Below, piece by piece: positions 6,912 to 16,337 of a DNA stretch of 64,000 nucleotides. The notes under the pieces were generated by a model that did no database searches, was not told where the DNA came from, and worked only from the letters and a program-made list of their open reading frames with translations. The position numbers and the translations under genes are program-made. Positions within the stretch are counted from its first letter, which is position 1. Each line of letters opens with the position of its first letter. The stretch is from assembly GCF_018861005.1 (NCBI RefSeq), contig NZ_JAHKQL010000015.1:62001-126000 (forward strand), in the 5' to 3' direction. The stretch comes from Polaribacter vadi (GTDB lineage Bacteria > Bacteroidota > Bacteroidia > Flavobacteriales > Flavobacteriaceae).

Positions 6912-8207
6912 TTAAGAAGGATTCATTAAATCCTCAATTTCATCTGCTTCTATGGGTATGTTTTGCATCAAATTAAATGGAGATCCATTTTCTTGAATTA
7001 TAACATCATCTTCTAAACGAATTCCAAAACCTTCATCTGGTATATATATACCTGGTTCTACTGTAAAAACCATATTTGCTTGCATTGGTTGGTATAGTAA
7101 ACCATAATCATGGGTGTCTAAACCAATGTGATGACTTGTACCATGCATAAAGTATTTTTTATAAGCAGGCCAATTAGGGTCTTCATTTTGTACATCAGCT
7201 TTGTCTAATAAATTTAATTTTAACAATTCTGATGTCATTACTTTACCAACTTCTACATGATATTCTTTCCATAAAACTCCAGGAGCTAACATATTTGTAG
7301 CTTCTTTTTTTACTTTATTTACAGCATTGTAAACTGCTTTTTGTCTATCAGAAAATCTTCCAGAAACGGGTATAGTTCTAGATAAATCACTTTTATAATT
7401 TGCATATTCTGCAGCAATATCAAACAAAATTAAATCGCCATTTTTACATTGTTGATTGTTTTCTATATAATGCAAAACATTGGCATTATTTCCTGATGCT
7501 ATAATTGGTGTATACGCAAATCCTTTAGATCTGTTTTTTACAAATTCATGTAATAATTCTGCTTCAATTTCATATTCCCAAACTCCTGGTTTTACAAAGT
7601 TTAAAATTCTTCTGAATCCTTTTTCTGTAATATTACATGCATGTTGCATTAAATCTAATTCTATTTGATCTTTTACAGAACGTAAACGTTGCAAAATAGG
7701 ATTGCTTTTTGCTACAGAATGTGCAGGATATTTTGCTAATAACCATTTTGTAAATCTATCTTCACGAGTTTCTGTTTCTACAGCAGCTCTGTAATGTTCA
7801 TTGGTATTAATATAAAAACGATCTGCATAGGCACTCATTTCGAAAAGTACTTTTTCTAAATCTTGTAACCAATACACAGTTTTAATACCAGAAGTAGTAA
7901 ATGCAGCTTCTTTGGTAAGTTTTTCACCTTCCCAAACAGCTATATGCTCATTGGTTTCTCTAACAAAAAGCACTTCTCTTAAACTTTCATTTGGGCAATC
8001 AGGAAAAAGTAGCAAGATGCTTTCTTCTTGGTCTACACCACTTAAATAAAAAATATCTCTATGTTGCTCAAAAGGCATTGTGCTATCTGCACTAATAGGA
8101 TAAATGTCATTAGAGTTAAAAACAGCAATACTTTTTGACTTCATTTGTGAAGCAAAATTTTGACGATTTTTGATAAATAAGGCTGAGTTTATAGGATGAT
8201 ATTTCAT
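6912..8207 (-). CDS. pepP: Xaa-Pro aminopeptidase (M24 family)
   Basis: 431 aa, the usual length for aminopeptidase P. An N-terminal creatinase-like domain (about 1-175) precedes the pita-bread catalytic domain. The five dinuclear-metal ligands are all present: D263 and D274 (DIAAEYANYKSD), H359 (HGTSHHIG), E384 (TVEPG) and E399 (IRLEDD); H355 is the substrate-site His. It removes N-terminal residues preceding proline in the cytoplasm. Single gene with its own -7 box at 8228-8235. Nothing unusual. Confidence 0.93.
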   Translation of the reverse strand: MKYHPINSALFIKNRQNFASQMKSKSIAVFNSNDIYPISADSTMPFEQHRDIFYLSGVDQEESILLLFPDCPNESLREVLFVRETNEHIAVWEGEKLTKEAAFTTSGIKTVYWLQDLEKVLFEMSAYADRFYINTNEHYRAAVETETREDRFTKWLLAKYPAHSVAKSNPILQRLRSVKDQIELDLMQHACNITEKGFRRILNFVKPGVWEYEIEAELLHEFVKNRSKGFAYTPIIASGNNANVLHYIENNQQCKNGDLILFDIAAEYANYKSDLSRTIPVSGRFSDRQKAVYNAVNKVKKEATNMLAPGVLWKEYHVEVGKVMTSELLKLNLLDKADVQNEDPNWPAYKKYFMHGTSHHIGLDTHDYGLLYQPMQANMVFTVEPGIYIPDEGFGIRLEDDVIIQENGSPFNLMQNIPIEADEIEDLMNPS

Positions 8208-8227
8208 ATGAATTTGAATTTACTATA

Positions 8228-8235
8228 CAAATGTA
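8228..8235 (-). promoter_or_regulatory. -7 box TACATTTG for pepP
   Basis: TAnnTTTG on the minus strand, 20 bases upstream of the pepP ATG. No clear TTG at the -33 position. Confidence 0.5.
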
Positions 8236-8263
8236 ATGATAATATCATCAGAAAAAAATCAAG

Positions 8264-9571
8264 CTAAAAACGTTTCTTTTTAGGAGCTCCTGTTCTTCCT
8301 CTTCCAGAAGAGGAGCCAGCTGGTTTATTTCCTTTAAAATGAGGTTTTCTTTTAGGTTTACTTCCTTGAGAGTTTGCACTTTTTTTCTTACCAAAAGAAC
8401 CTTTACTTTGTGTAGCAGCTCTTTTTGGTGCAGTAGTATCTGTTGGCTCAAAACCCTCTACAATAGTAGAATTTAATTTTTCTTTGAGTAGTTTTTCTAT
8501 TTCTTTTTGATATTCAGTTTCTTCGCTACAAACCAAAGAAATTGCTTCTCCTTTTGCACCAGCTCTTCCTGTTCTACCAATTCTGTGTACATAATCTTCT
8601 GGTACATTTGGCAGTTCATAATTGATTACGTGTGGTAATAATGGAATATCTAAACCACGTGCAGCAATATCAGTTGCTACTAATATTCTAATGGAATTAT
8701 CTTTAAAATCTCTTAAAGCTTTTGTTCTTGCTCCTTGACTTTTATTTCCATGAATGGCAGCTGCAGAAATTTTGGATTTTATTAAATTTTGAGTTAATCT
8801 GTTGGCACCGTGTTTTGTTCTGGTAAAAATTAAAACTTGGTTCCAATTATTTTCTTTTATCAATTTAACAGTAAACTCTGTCTTTCGTTTTTTATCAACT
8901 TTAAAAACACTGTGTGTTACTTTTTTTGCAGTAGAATTTTGTGGAGCAGTTTCTACCTCTACAGGATTTTTTAAAATACCATTAGCAAGCTTTTTTATAT
9001 CCTTAGAAAAAGTAGCAGAAAACATTAAGTTCTGACGTTTTTCTGGCATAAAACTAATAATCTTGTTAATGTCTCTAACAAAACCCATATCTAGCATTCT
9101 ATCAGCTTCATCTAAAATTAAAACATCGATTCTTTTAAAAGACACCGCTTTTTGATCGTGCAAATCCAGTAATCTACCAGGTGTTGCTACTAAAATATCT
9201 ACACCTCTTTTTAGTGTAGCAATTTGCGATGCTGGTTTAACCCCACCAAAAACAACTGCAGATTTTATGTTTACGTATTTACTGTATTCTCTTACATTAT
9301 CGTAAACTTGTGCAGCTAATTCTCTTGTTGGTGTTAAAACTAAAGCACGTAAAGGTCTATATTTTGGGTGTTTTGTTTCTGTTAAATATTGTAAAACTGG
9401 TAAGGTAAAACCTGCTGTTTTTCCTGTACCTGTTTGTGCAGATGCCAAAACGTCTTTTCCTTGTAAAATATGTGGTATAGCTTTTTGCTGAATAGGAGAT
9501 GGAGTTGTGTATCCTTTTTCTTCTACTGCTTTTATAAAGGCATCAGATAAGCCTAAAGATTTAAATGTCAT
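8264..9571 (-). CDS. DEAD-box RNA helicase (RhlE-like)
   Basis: 435 aa. Core motifs in order: Q-motif SPIQQKAIP (about 25-33), Walker A AQTGTGKT (45-52), PTRELA (81-86), [14 protein letters not shown] (154-157), SAT (185-187), [11 protein letters not shown] and [10 protein letters not shown]. After the helicase core (about residue 375) comes a Lys/Arg/Gly/Ser-rich tail of about 60 residues ending PKKKRF, typical of RhlE-type proteins that act on ribosomal RNA or in cold adaptation. ATP-dependent RNA unwinding in the cytoplasm. Single gene with promoter at 9617-9624. Confidence 0.92.
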   Translation of the reverse strand: MTFKSLGLSDAFIKAVEEKGYTTPSPIQQKAIPHILQGKDVLASAQTGTGKTAGFTLPVLQYLTETKHPKYRPLRALVLTPTRELAAQVYDNVREYSKYVNIKSAVVFGGVKPASQIATLKRGVDILVATPGRLLDLHDQKAVSFKRIDVLILDEADRMLDMGFVRDINKIISFMPEKRQNLMFSATFSKDIKKLANGILKNPVEVETAPQNSTAKKVTHSVFKVDKKRKTEFTVKLIKENNWNQVLIFTRTKHGANRLTQNLIKSKISAAAIHGNKSQGARTKALRDFKDNSIRILVATDIAARGLDIPLLPHVINYELPNVPEDYVHRIGRTGRAGAKGEAISLVCSEETEYQKEIEKLLKEKLNSTIVEGFEPTDTTAPKRAATQSKGSFGKKKSANSQGSKPKRKPHFKGNKPAGSSSGRGRTGAPKKKRF

Positions 9572-9616
9572 AAATGGTATTTAAGAAACAATTTTTTCAT
9601 CATTTCTAATAGAGTG

Positions 9617-9624
9617 CAAATGTA
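9617..9624 (-). promoter_or_regulatory. -7 box TACATTTG for the DEAD-box helicase
   Basis: Exact TAnnTTTG on the minus strand, 45 bases upstream of the helicase ATG. Confidence 0.5.
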
Positions 9625-9664
9625 GGTTGATTCTTTTGCTTATGTATTGTTATTTACTGTAAAT

Positions 9665-9694
9665 AAAAAAAGATGCATTTAAGCACCTTTTTTT
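9665..9694 (-). terminator. Terminator after the GlsB/YeaQ gene
   Basis: A7-GATGC pairs imperfectly with GCACC-T7 around ATTTAA. On the minus strand it gives a stem followed by T residues just after the stop at 9715; one mismatch lowers confidence. Confidence 0.5.
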
Positions 9695-9714
9695 TATCTG
9701 TACTATTTTAATAT

Positions 9715-9981
9715 TTATCTTCTTTTGGCACGACTTCCTCGTAAAATACCAACTAAAAATAAAATTACTATGGCACCAGTAGCACCAACTATAATATCTT
9801 CTAACCAGTATGGGTTTACGTTAATTTTTATGCCTAATTGTCCATAAAGCCAATCACCAACAAAACTACCAGCAATACCAATAATAATATTTACTAATAG
9901 TCCAAAACCATTATCTCTCATTAATACATCTGCTATATAACCACAAATAGCACCAATAATTATCGTGTACAATAATCCCAT
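9715..9981 (-). CDS. GlsB/YeaQ/YmgE-family stress response membrane protein
   Basis: 88 aa from the ATG at 9981 (MGLLYTIIIGAICGYIAD). An in-frame ATG 11 codons upstream (10014) would add an atypical N-terminus and is rejected. Three glycine-rich membrane segments are visible, with the family pattern GxIxGxxAD near the N-terminus, GIAGSFVGDWLYGQLG in the middle, and a final segment VGATGAIVILFLVGILRG followed by SRAKRR. Formerly called transglycosylase-associated proteins, they sit in the inner membrane and are induced by stress; the molecular function is unknown. Confidence 0.85.
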   Translation of the reverse strand: MGLLYTIIIGAICGYIADVLMRDNGFGLLVNIIIGIAGSFVGDWLYGQLGIKINVNPYWLEDIIVGATGAIVILFLVGILRGSRAKRR

Positions 9982-10132
9982 TTTTAAAAAATTTAATTGA
10001 TTAATTAATCGCAAATTAATAAAAATTAACAGTAAATTCTAAAAGAAGTCCTTAAAAACTAATATTTTAGTCAAAAAAATAGCCTTATACAGGTAAATTA
10101 TAACCAATCAATAACTAATACTTCCTTTTTTT

Positions 10133-12961
10133 ATGAAAAAAGCATTACTCTTAAGTTTCGTTTTATTTTCAACAATTGTTTTTGGTCAACAAAAAACCAC
10201 AAGCGCATCAGACGTAAATCAATCTTTAACCAAGAAATCTAAAATGATGACTTCTTCTTTGGTTAAAAACATCAATTTTACAAATATTGGACCAACTGTT
10301 ATGAGTGGTAGAGTTGTAGATGTTGCTGTAAACCCTTATAATACAACAGAATTTTATGTTGGTTATGCTTCAGGTGGTTTATGGTATACAAATAATAATG
10401 GAACCACTTTTACACCACTTTTAGATAATTCTCCAACACAAAATATTGGTGATATTGCTGTAGACTGGAACTCAGGAACAATTTGGGTAGGTACAGGAGA
10501 AAAAAATTCATCAAGATCTAGTTACGCAGGTATAGGTATGCTAAAATCTACGGATAAAGGTAAAACATGGGTAAATGTTGGGTTGTTAGATTCTCATCAT
10601 ATTAGTAGAATTGTCATCAACCCAAATAATACTGATGAAGTTGTAGTTGGTGTTATTGGTCATTTATATTCATCAAATAAAGAAAGAGGAATCTTTAAAA
10701 CTATTGATGGTGGTAAAACTTGGACAAACCCTTTATTTATTAATAATGATACAGGGGTTATAGACGTTGCTTTTGCGCCAGAAAACTTTAATATTATGTA
10801 TGCTGCTTCTTGGGAAAGAGAACGTAAAGCTTGGAATTTTGATGGTGATGGAAAAAATTCTGCAATTTATAAAAGTACAGATGCAGGAAGTACGTGGACT
10901 AAAATTAGCGATAAAAGTGGTTTTCCTGTAGGTGATGGAGTAGGTAGAATTGGTTTGGCTGTTTTTAACGCAAATACAGTGTATGCTTTGCATGATAGTC
11001 AATTTAGAAGACCAAAAGATGCAGATAAAAAAACTTCTTATGAATTGTCTAAAGACGATTTTAAAACCATGTCTAAAGACGATTTATTAAAATTAGAGGA
11101 TAAAAAATTAAATACCTATTTAAAAAATAACGGATTTCAAGAAAAATACAGAGCTCAAAATGTAAAGCAAATGGTTAGAGTAGGTTCTGTAAAACCTGTA
11201 GATTTAGCAAGTTATTTAGAAGATGCCAATTCTATGTTATTCGATACTCCTGTTATTGGAGCAGAGGTTTTTAAAACTACAAATGGTGGTAAATCTTGGA
11301 AAAAAACTCACACCGATTTTTTAAATGGTGTGTACAGTTCTTACGGTTATTATTTTGGAGAAATTAGAGTAGATTTACAAGACGAAAACGGAATTTACGT
11401 TTTAGGTGTACCTATTATAAAATCTAAAGATGGAGGAAAAACGTTTACATCTATTAGTAGAGAAAATGTACATTCAGATCACCAAGCTTTGTGGGTAAAT
11501 CCTAAAAAATCGGGTCATATTTTAAATGGTAATGATGGTGGTTTAAACCTTTCTTATGATGATGGAGAAAACTGGACTAAATTAAACGATCCTGCAGTTG
11601 GTCAGTTTTATGCTGTGTATGCAGACAATCAAAAAAACTATAAAGTGTATGGTGGTTTGCAAGATAATGGAGTTTGGGTTGGCGCAAACAATGCAAGAAT
11701 GGATAAGCGTTGGCAACAATCAGGTCAAAACCCTTACGAATCTATTATGGGTGGAGATGGTATGCAAGTTCAGGTAGATGATAGAAATCCGAATATTGTG
11801 TACACAGGTTATCAATTTGGAAACTACTTTAGAATTGATAGAGAAGGAAGAAATACTTACATTCAGCCAAAACATACTTTAGGCGAAACTCCTTATCGTT
11901 TCAATTGGCAAACTCCTATTTTATTATCAAAACACAATCAAGATATTTTATATTTAGGTGGTAATAAATTACACAGATCTTTAAATCAAGGTGATGATTG
12001 GGAAACCATTTCTGACGATTTAACAACTGGAGGTAAAAAAGGAAATGTTGCTTATGGAACATTAACTACAATTTCAGAAAGCCCTTTTCAATTTGGGTTG
12101 ATTTACGTAGGTTCTGATGATGGTTACATCAACCTAACAAAAAATGGAGGTGGAAGCTGGACAAGGATTTCTAATAATTTACCACAAAATTTATGGGTAA
12201 CTAGAGTTATTGCATCAGCACACAAAAAAGAAAGAGTGTATGCAACTTTAAACGGTTATAGATCAGATAATTTTACACCTTATGTGTATATGTCTGATGA
12301 TTATGGGCAAACCTGGCAAAATATTGGGGAATCAATACCTACATCAGCAGTAAATGTAATTAAAGAAGACCCAGCAAATGAAAATGTTTTGTATTTAGGT
12401 ACAGACAATGGTTTATATGTTTCTTTTGATAAAGGAACTTCTTGGAGTGTTTTTAGCAAAAACTTGCCAAATGTTGCAGTACACGATTTGGTAGTTCAGC
12501 CAACAGCAAAACATTTAATAGTTGGTACACATGGTCGTAGTTTATATAAGGCAGATATTGCACCTATTCAAAAAATGACCAAAGAAGTTTTATCAAAATC
12601 TACCCATATTTTTACTATTTCAGATATTAGACAAAGCAGAAATTGGGGGAGTTCTAGGAGTCAGTGGAGAGCTGCAAACGAGCCAGAATTGAGTATTCCT
12701 TTTTACTCTAAAACTAAAACAAAAACGGTTGTAAATATTTATAAAGATGATGTAAAAGTAAACTCAATTTCTGTAGATGCAGATAAAGGGTTTAATGCAT
12801 TTTCTTTTGATGTAACTTTCTCTAAAAATGGTCTTAAAGCGTATAAAAAAGCCAATGAAAAAGCTAAAGTAAAAGCCGCTCAAAATGATGTTTACTATTT
12901 GCCAAAAGGTAAATATGTAGTAAAAATAGGTGATGCTAAAAGTGATTTTCAAATTAAGTAA
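10133..12961 (+). CDS. Secreted BNR/sortilin-type beta-propeller protein
   Basis: 942 aa with a signal peptide (MKKALLLSFVLFSTIVFGQ). At least ten Asp-box turns of the form S-x-D-x-G-x-T-W are readable, for example STDKGKTWVNVG, TIDGGKTW, STDAGSTW, TTNGGKSW, SKDGGKTF, SYDDGENW, TKNGGGSW, SDDYGQTW and SFDKGTSW, giving one or two large beta-propellers of the VPS10/sortilin or xyloglucanase type. Annotated in Bacteroidota as glycosyl hydrolase, but I see no catalytic pair that proves this. A Lys-rich helical insert lies around residues 290-360 and a beta-sandwich-like tail follows residue 830. No T9SS C-terminal domain is evident. Peptidase partner or glycan binding are other possibilities. Confidence 0.8.
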   Translation: MKKALLLSFVLFSTIVFGQQKTTSASDVNQSLTKKSKMMTSSLVKNINFTNIGPTVMSGRVVDVAVNPYNTTEFYVGYASGGLWYTNNNGTTFTPLLDNSPTQNIGDIAVDWNSGTIWVGTGEKNSSRSSYAGIGMLKSTDKGKTWVNVGLLDSHHISRIVINPNNTDEVVVGVIGHLYSSNKERGIFKTIDGGKTWTNPLFINNDTGVIDVAFAPENFNIMYAASWERERKAWNFDGDGKNSAIYKSTDAGSTWTKISDKSGFPVGDGVGRIGLAVFNANTVYALHDSQFRRPKDADKKTSYELSKDDFKTMSKDDLLKLEDKKLNTYLKNNGFQEKYRAQNVKQMVRVGSVKPVDLASYLEDANSMLFDTPVIGAEVFKTTNGGKSWKKTHTDFLNGVYSSYGYYFGEIRVDLQDENGIYVLGVPIIKSKDGGKTFTSISRENVHSDHQALWVNPKKSGHILNGNDGGLNLSYDDGENWTKLNDPAVGQFYAVYADNQKNYKVYGGLQDNGVWVGANNARMDKRWQQSGQNPYESIMGGDGMQVQVDDRNPNIVYTGYQFGNYFRIDREGRNTYIQPKHTLGETPYRFNWQTPILLSKHNQDILYLGGNKLHRSLNQGDDWETISDDLTTGGKKGNVAYGTLTTISESPFQFGLIYVGSDDGYINLTKNGGGSWTRISNNLPQNLWVTRVIASAHKKERVYATLNGYRSDNFTPYVYMSDDYGQTWQNIGESIPTSAVNVIKEDPANENVLYLGTDNGLYVSFDKGTSWSVFSKNLPNVAVHDLVVQPTAKHLIVGTHGRSLYKADIAPIQKMTKEVLSKSTHIFTISDIRQSRNWGSSRSQWRAANEPELSIPFYSKTKTKTVVNIYKDDVKVNSISVDADKGFNAFSFDVTFSKNGLKAYKKANEKAKVKAAQNDVYYLPKGKYVVKIGDAKSDFQIK

Positions 12962-12986
12962 ACAATTTTTAAAATAGCTATTTTAC

Positions 12987-13018
12987 AAACCTCACAGATA
13001 TTAATATTTGTGAGGTTT
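12987..13018 (+). terminator. Terminator of the BNR-protein gene
   Basis: AAACCTCACA (12987-12996) pairs perfectly with TGTGAGGTTT (13009-13018) around an AT-rich loop, ending in a short T run. It directly abuts the next promoter box at 13021. Confidence 0.75.
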
Positions 13019-13020
13019 TA

Positions 13021-13028
13021 TATATTTG
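13021..13028 (+). promoter_or_regulatory. -7 box TATATTTG only 4 bases before an ATG
   Basis: Exact TAnnTTTG match, ending at 13028 with the ATG at 13033. The transcription start expected a few bases downstream of the box would coincide with the start codon, giving a leaderless mRNA. Confidence 0.5.
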
Positions 13029-13032
13029 AATT

Positions 13033-13653
13033 ATGAAGACTTCAGTAATTTATATTTGCTTGTTTTTAGCTATTACTATAAATGCACAATCTAATTTTAA
13101 TAAGTTTTTAAAGCTATCTAAACCTTTAAAGAGTTGGGTGGCCTTGCATCCTTTTAAAGCAAAAAAAGCTTTATTGATTTCTGAAGAAACCATAAGAATA
13201 TCAGATTCTATTGCTAAAACAGATTTATTAGATGGTGATGTTTCTGGTGGACAAGTAGATGCTTTTAGACACGCCTTTTGGATGGCAAGATTGCATCAAG
13301 AAATTGGTAAATCTGCAGCTAAAACTTTAGGAAAAGCGCATGAAAAAGAAAATTACCTAACTTTTAAAAAGAATAAGTTAGAAGATGGTTTTTTGCCAGA
13401 TAAAATATCTTCAGATATGGATTTATGGAATAATGAACAAGGTTTAAAGCTAATAGTAAAAGGAAGTGAAACCTCTAAAAACGGATTAATATTTAGAGTT
13501 ATTAACGCAATTTTAGCAGGTAAAATGAAAATTATCAAAAAAGATAAAAAAGGTAATTTTTTAAATTGTAAAGGTGATGTTATTCTTACAGAAGATTTAA
13601 AAGGAAAATGGAAGAATAATAAATGTTTGGTAACATCTAACTCTCAAAATTAA
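13033..13653 (+). CDS. Secreted protein with DAFRHAFW...AHE motif (DUF6973-like)
   Basis: 206 aa with a signal peptide (MKTSVIYICLFLAITINAQ). The central motif GQVDAFRHAFWMARLHQEIG followed by LGKAHE and then DLWNNEQG is the pattern I associate with DUF6973, a family of unknown function; the spaced His, Asp and Glu residues suggest a metal-dependent hydrolase or lipid-binding fold, but this is inference. The C-terminus is Lys-rich and has a Cys pair (LNCKGD, NKCLV). It sits between a BNR protein and a GT39-type membrane glycosyltransferase, so a cell-envelope role is plausible. The promoter position implies a leaderless message. Confidence 0.7.
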   Translation: MKTSVIYICLFLAITINAQSNFNKFLKLSKPLKSWVALHPFKAKKALLISEETIRISDSIAKTDLLDGDVSGGQVDAFRHAFWMARLHQEIGKSAAKTLGKAHEKENYLTFKKNKLEDGFLPDKISSDMDLWNNEQGLKLIVKGSETSKNGLIFRVINAILAGKMKIIKKDKKGNFLNCKGDVILTEDLKGKWKNNKCLVTSNSQN

Positions 13654-13734
13654 AATCAGTTTAAACTTAACTTAATTATTACATAACAAGGCTGTTATTA
13701 CTTTTATAAATCATAATTTCTTAATAGAAGTATA

Positions 13735-15405
13735 ATGGTTTATAGAACAATAATTCCTTATTTATTTACAATACTTACAGCTTGTTTAGGTATTTATATC
13801 TATAATTTATTTTTAGATTTTTATATAGATGATGCAGCCTTGTATGGAACTTTAAGTAAGCACATGATAGAAACTGGCGATTTTCTATCACTAATTCACA
13901 ATCATAAAGATTGGTTAGATAAACCGCACTTTCCTTTTTGGGTTGCTGCTTTGTTCTTTAAATGTTTTGGTGTAAGTCCGTTTTCATATTTTTTACCAAT
14001 TACACTTTCTATTTTTGGTTCGTTTATTTACACTTTTAAATTTGCTAATAAATATTATCACAAAACTACTGCTTGGTTAAGTGTTTTTGTTTTGGCAACT
14101 GCACAATATACTTTTATGGCAAGTACAGAAGGTAGAATAGAACCTTATTTAATGTTGGCAATTATTGCTAGTATTTATCATTTTGATGCAGGTTTTTATC
14201 AAAAGAAATTAGGTCATTTAACTTTGGTTTCTGTATTTGTTGCTATTGCAATTATGACCAAAGGTATCTTTATAATTGTGCCTATTTTTGGCGGAATTTT
14301 TGGACATCTATTTTACAATAAAATAAGCCTAAAAGAACTAATTTCTTGGAGATGGCTTTTTATTTTTTTGTTGATTTTTATTTTCATTTTACCAGAAATT
14401 TATGCACTATATGTTCAGTTTGATAGTCAATTAGGTAAAGAAGTTTTTGGTAAAAAAGGAGTTTCTGGAATCAGGTGGTTTCTTTGGGATAGTCAATTTA
14501 GTAGATTAATAAATTCTGGACCAATTACAAGATCTAGAGGAGATGTTTCTTTCTTTTTACACACCTTAGTTTGGGCCTTTTTTCCTTGGTGTATTTTGTT
14601 GTATATAGCTTTTTTTAAAAGAGGAAAACAATTATTTAAGAAAGATAAAATAGCAGAAAATTATACTTTTTTTGGTGGTCTATTTATGTTAATGCTATTT
14701 TCGATATCTAAATTTCAATTACCACATTATATTTCGATTGTTTTTCCTTTTTATGCAGTTTTGGTGGCAAATACTTTAAATAATTCTTTTTCAAAAAAAG
14801 AGAGAAAAATCATTAACATAACACAATTATTATTTATAGTTTTAGGTGTGTTTCTATTGTTTTTTTTAACGATAATTTCTAAGTCAAACATCTATTTTAC
14901 ATCAATATGTATTTTACTATTGGTTGCTGTTATTATAAAATTACACAATATTAAGTTAACTAGAACAATTAAATATGTAGTGTTTTCTGGTTGTATATCC
15001 ATTGTGTTAAATTTATATGCAAGTGTAAATGTTTACGCTAAGGTTAGCGATTATAGAGCAGGTATATATGCAGCAGAGTACTTAAATGATAATTATGCAG
15101 CTAAATCAGTAGTAACTATTGGTAAAATACCTAATGTATTCGATTTTTACGCTAACTCTTCAGTAACCAAGTTTAGAGTTTTACCAAAAGATGAAAAATT
15201 AGAATCAGAATTTGTGTTGTCTTTTTTAATTGATAGTGTTAGTACAGCAAAAATTTTAAAAGATTATATAATAGAAAAAAGGTTTAGGCATTATAATCAA
15301 GAGAATATTCAACTAAAGTTTTTTTACCCTAAAAAAAGAGCAAACAGTTTAACAGAATTTGTACTTTATAAAAGAAAGGATGAAGCTTTTTTAACTCAAT
15401 TATAA
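13735..15405 (+). CDS. ArnT/GT39-like membrane glycosyltransferase
   Basis: 556 aa, integral membrane. After the first membrane span a periplasmic loop holds DDAALYGTLSKHM and then DKPHFPFW, the acidic pair and the KP-x-x-P element of the PMT_2/GT39-GT83 superfamily (ArnT-like). About a dozen hydrophobic segments follow to residue 430, then a soluble C-terminal domain of about 120 residues. Enzymes of this group move a sugar from a polyprenyl-phosphate donor onto lipid A, proteins or other acceptors on the outer face of the inner membrane. Donor and acceptor here are unknown. The gap to the previous gene is 81 bases without a terminator, so the two may be co-transcribed. Confidence 0.82.
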   Translation: MVYRTIIPYLFTILTACLGIYIYNLFLDFYIDDAALYGTLSKHMIETGDFLSLIHNHKDWLDKPHFPFWVAALFFKCFGVSPFSYFLPITLSIFGSFIYTFKFANKYYHKTTAWLSVFVLATAQYTFMASTEGRIEPYLMLAIIASIYHFDAGFYQKKLGHLTLVSVFVAIAIMTKGIFIIVPIFGGIFGHLFYNKISLKELISWRWLFIFLLIFIFILPEIYALYVQFDSQLGKEVFGKKGVSGIRWFLWDSQFSRLINSGPITRSRGDVSFFLHTLVWAFFPWCILLYIAFFKRGKQLFKKDKIAENYTFFGGLFMLMLFSISKFQLPHYISIVFPFYAVLVANTLNNSFSKKERKIINITQLLFIVLGVFLLFFLTIISKSNIYFTSICILLLVAVIIKLHNIKLTRTIKYVVFSGCISIVLNLYASVNVYAKVSDYRAGIYAAEYLNDNYAAKSVVTIGKIPNVFDFYANSSVTKFRVLPKDEKLESEFVLSFLIDSVSTAKILKDYIIEKRFRHYNQENIQLKFFYPKKRANSLTEFVLYKRKDEAFLTQL

Positions 15406-15492
15406 AATAAGCTAAGTTTTTAGAACTTTTTTTGCAATGTCTTTTTTTGCTGAAAAAGAAAGTTTATAACTTTTTAAGTTATAATTACTTAA

Positions 15493-15579
15493 AAACGTTT
15501 AAAAATAACATTTTTCAAGTTTTTTGTTAAACGTTTAACCAATTTATTTAAAATAGTTCTAAATACCATTGAAAACGTT
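15493..15579 (+). promoter_or_regulatory. AACGTT palindromes upstream of sdhCAB
   Basis: Three AACGTT cores lie at 15494, 15529 and 15574. The middle one is the centre of a perfect 14-bp palindrome, GTTAAACGTTTAAC (15526-15539); the first is an 8-bp AAACGTTT. Palindromes with a central CG are typical of LacI/GalR-family operators. A 9-bp hairpin (TTATAACTT/AAGTTATAA, 15464-15484) lies just upstream and may end the preceding transcript. Regulation is inferred. Confidence 0.4.
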
Positions 15580-15587
15580 CTAATTTC

Positions 15588-15619
15588 TTTGCTATCCATT
15601 TGTTTAAGGTGTATTTTTG
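15588..15619 (+). promoter_or_regulatory. Promoter of sdhCAB
   Basis: TTTG at 15588-15591, a spacer of 20 bases, then TATTTTTG at 15612-15619. This matches the Bacteroidota sigma-A pattern TTG-N19-21-TAnnTTTG at both elements and is the best promoter in the window. It is 27 bases before the sdhC ATG. Confidence 0.8.
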
Positions 15620-15646
15620 TAAACACAATTTTAACTTAACTACACA

Positions 15647-16324
15647 ATGAGCGGATTTTTCAAATCTTCAATTGGAAGGAAAGTAGCAATGGCGCTTTCT
15701 GCTTTCTTCCTCATGTTTTTTTTAATAATGCATTTATCAGTTAATTTACTGTCACTTTTTAGTGAAGATGCATTTAACACAGCTTCTCATTTTATGGGAA
15801 CAAATCCTTTAGTCCAATTTGCATTACAGCCAGTTTTAATAATTGGAGTTGTTTTTCATTTTGTAATGGGTTTTATTTTAGAATTAAAAAACAAAAAAGC
15901 ACAAGGAGTTGCTTATGCTAAAAACAATGGAGCAGCAAATTCTACATGGATGAGTAGAAATATGATTTATAGCGGAATTGCAATTCTTGCTTTTATCATT
16001 TTACACTTTATCGATTTTTGGATTCCAGAATTAAACACAAAATATGTTGTTGGAGATATGTCTGGAATGTACAATGGAGAAATGAGATACTTTCATGAAT
16101 TGGTAGAAAAATTCCACAGTCCATTAAGAGTGGGTGCTTACGTAATTGCATTTGTGTTTTTAGGTTTGCACTTAGCACATGGTTTTACTTCTGCTTTTCA
16201 ATCTATGGGTTCTACAGCAGGTCGTAAAAAAGCATTACAAAACTTTGGTAAAGCATATTCAATTATTATTCCTTTAGGGTTTATAATTATTGCATTGTAT
16301 CATCATTTATTTAATAACCATTAA
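15647..16324 (+). CDS. sdhC: Succinate dehydrogenase cytochrome b subunit
   Basis: 225 aa, single-polypeptide diheme cytochrome b558 type anchor as in Wolinella and Bacillus rather than the SdhC/SdhD pair. About five membrane helices are visible, with axial-ligand His candidates in [26 protein letters not shown] and GLHLAHGF. It binds menaquinone and anchors SdhAB to the inner membrane (complex II). First gene of sdhCAB; sdhA follows after 13 bases. Confidence 0.93.
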   Translation: MSGFFKSSIGRKVAMALSAFFLMFFLIMHLSVNLLSLFSEDAFNTASHFMGTNPLVQFALQPVLIIGVVFHFVMGFILELKNKKAQGVAYAKNNGAANSTWMSRNMIYSGIAILAFIILHFIDFWIPELNTKYVVGDMSGMYNGEMRYFHELVEKFHSPLRVGAYVIAFVFLGLHLAHGFTSAFQSMGSTAGRKKALQNFGKAYSIIIPLGFIIIALYHHLFNNH

Positions 16325-16337
16325 TCTTAATATTAGC

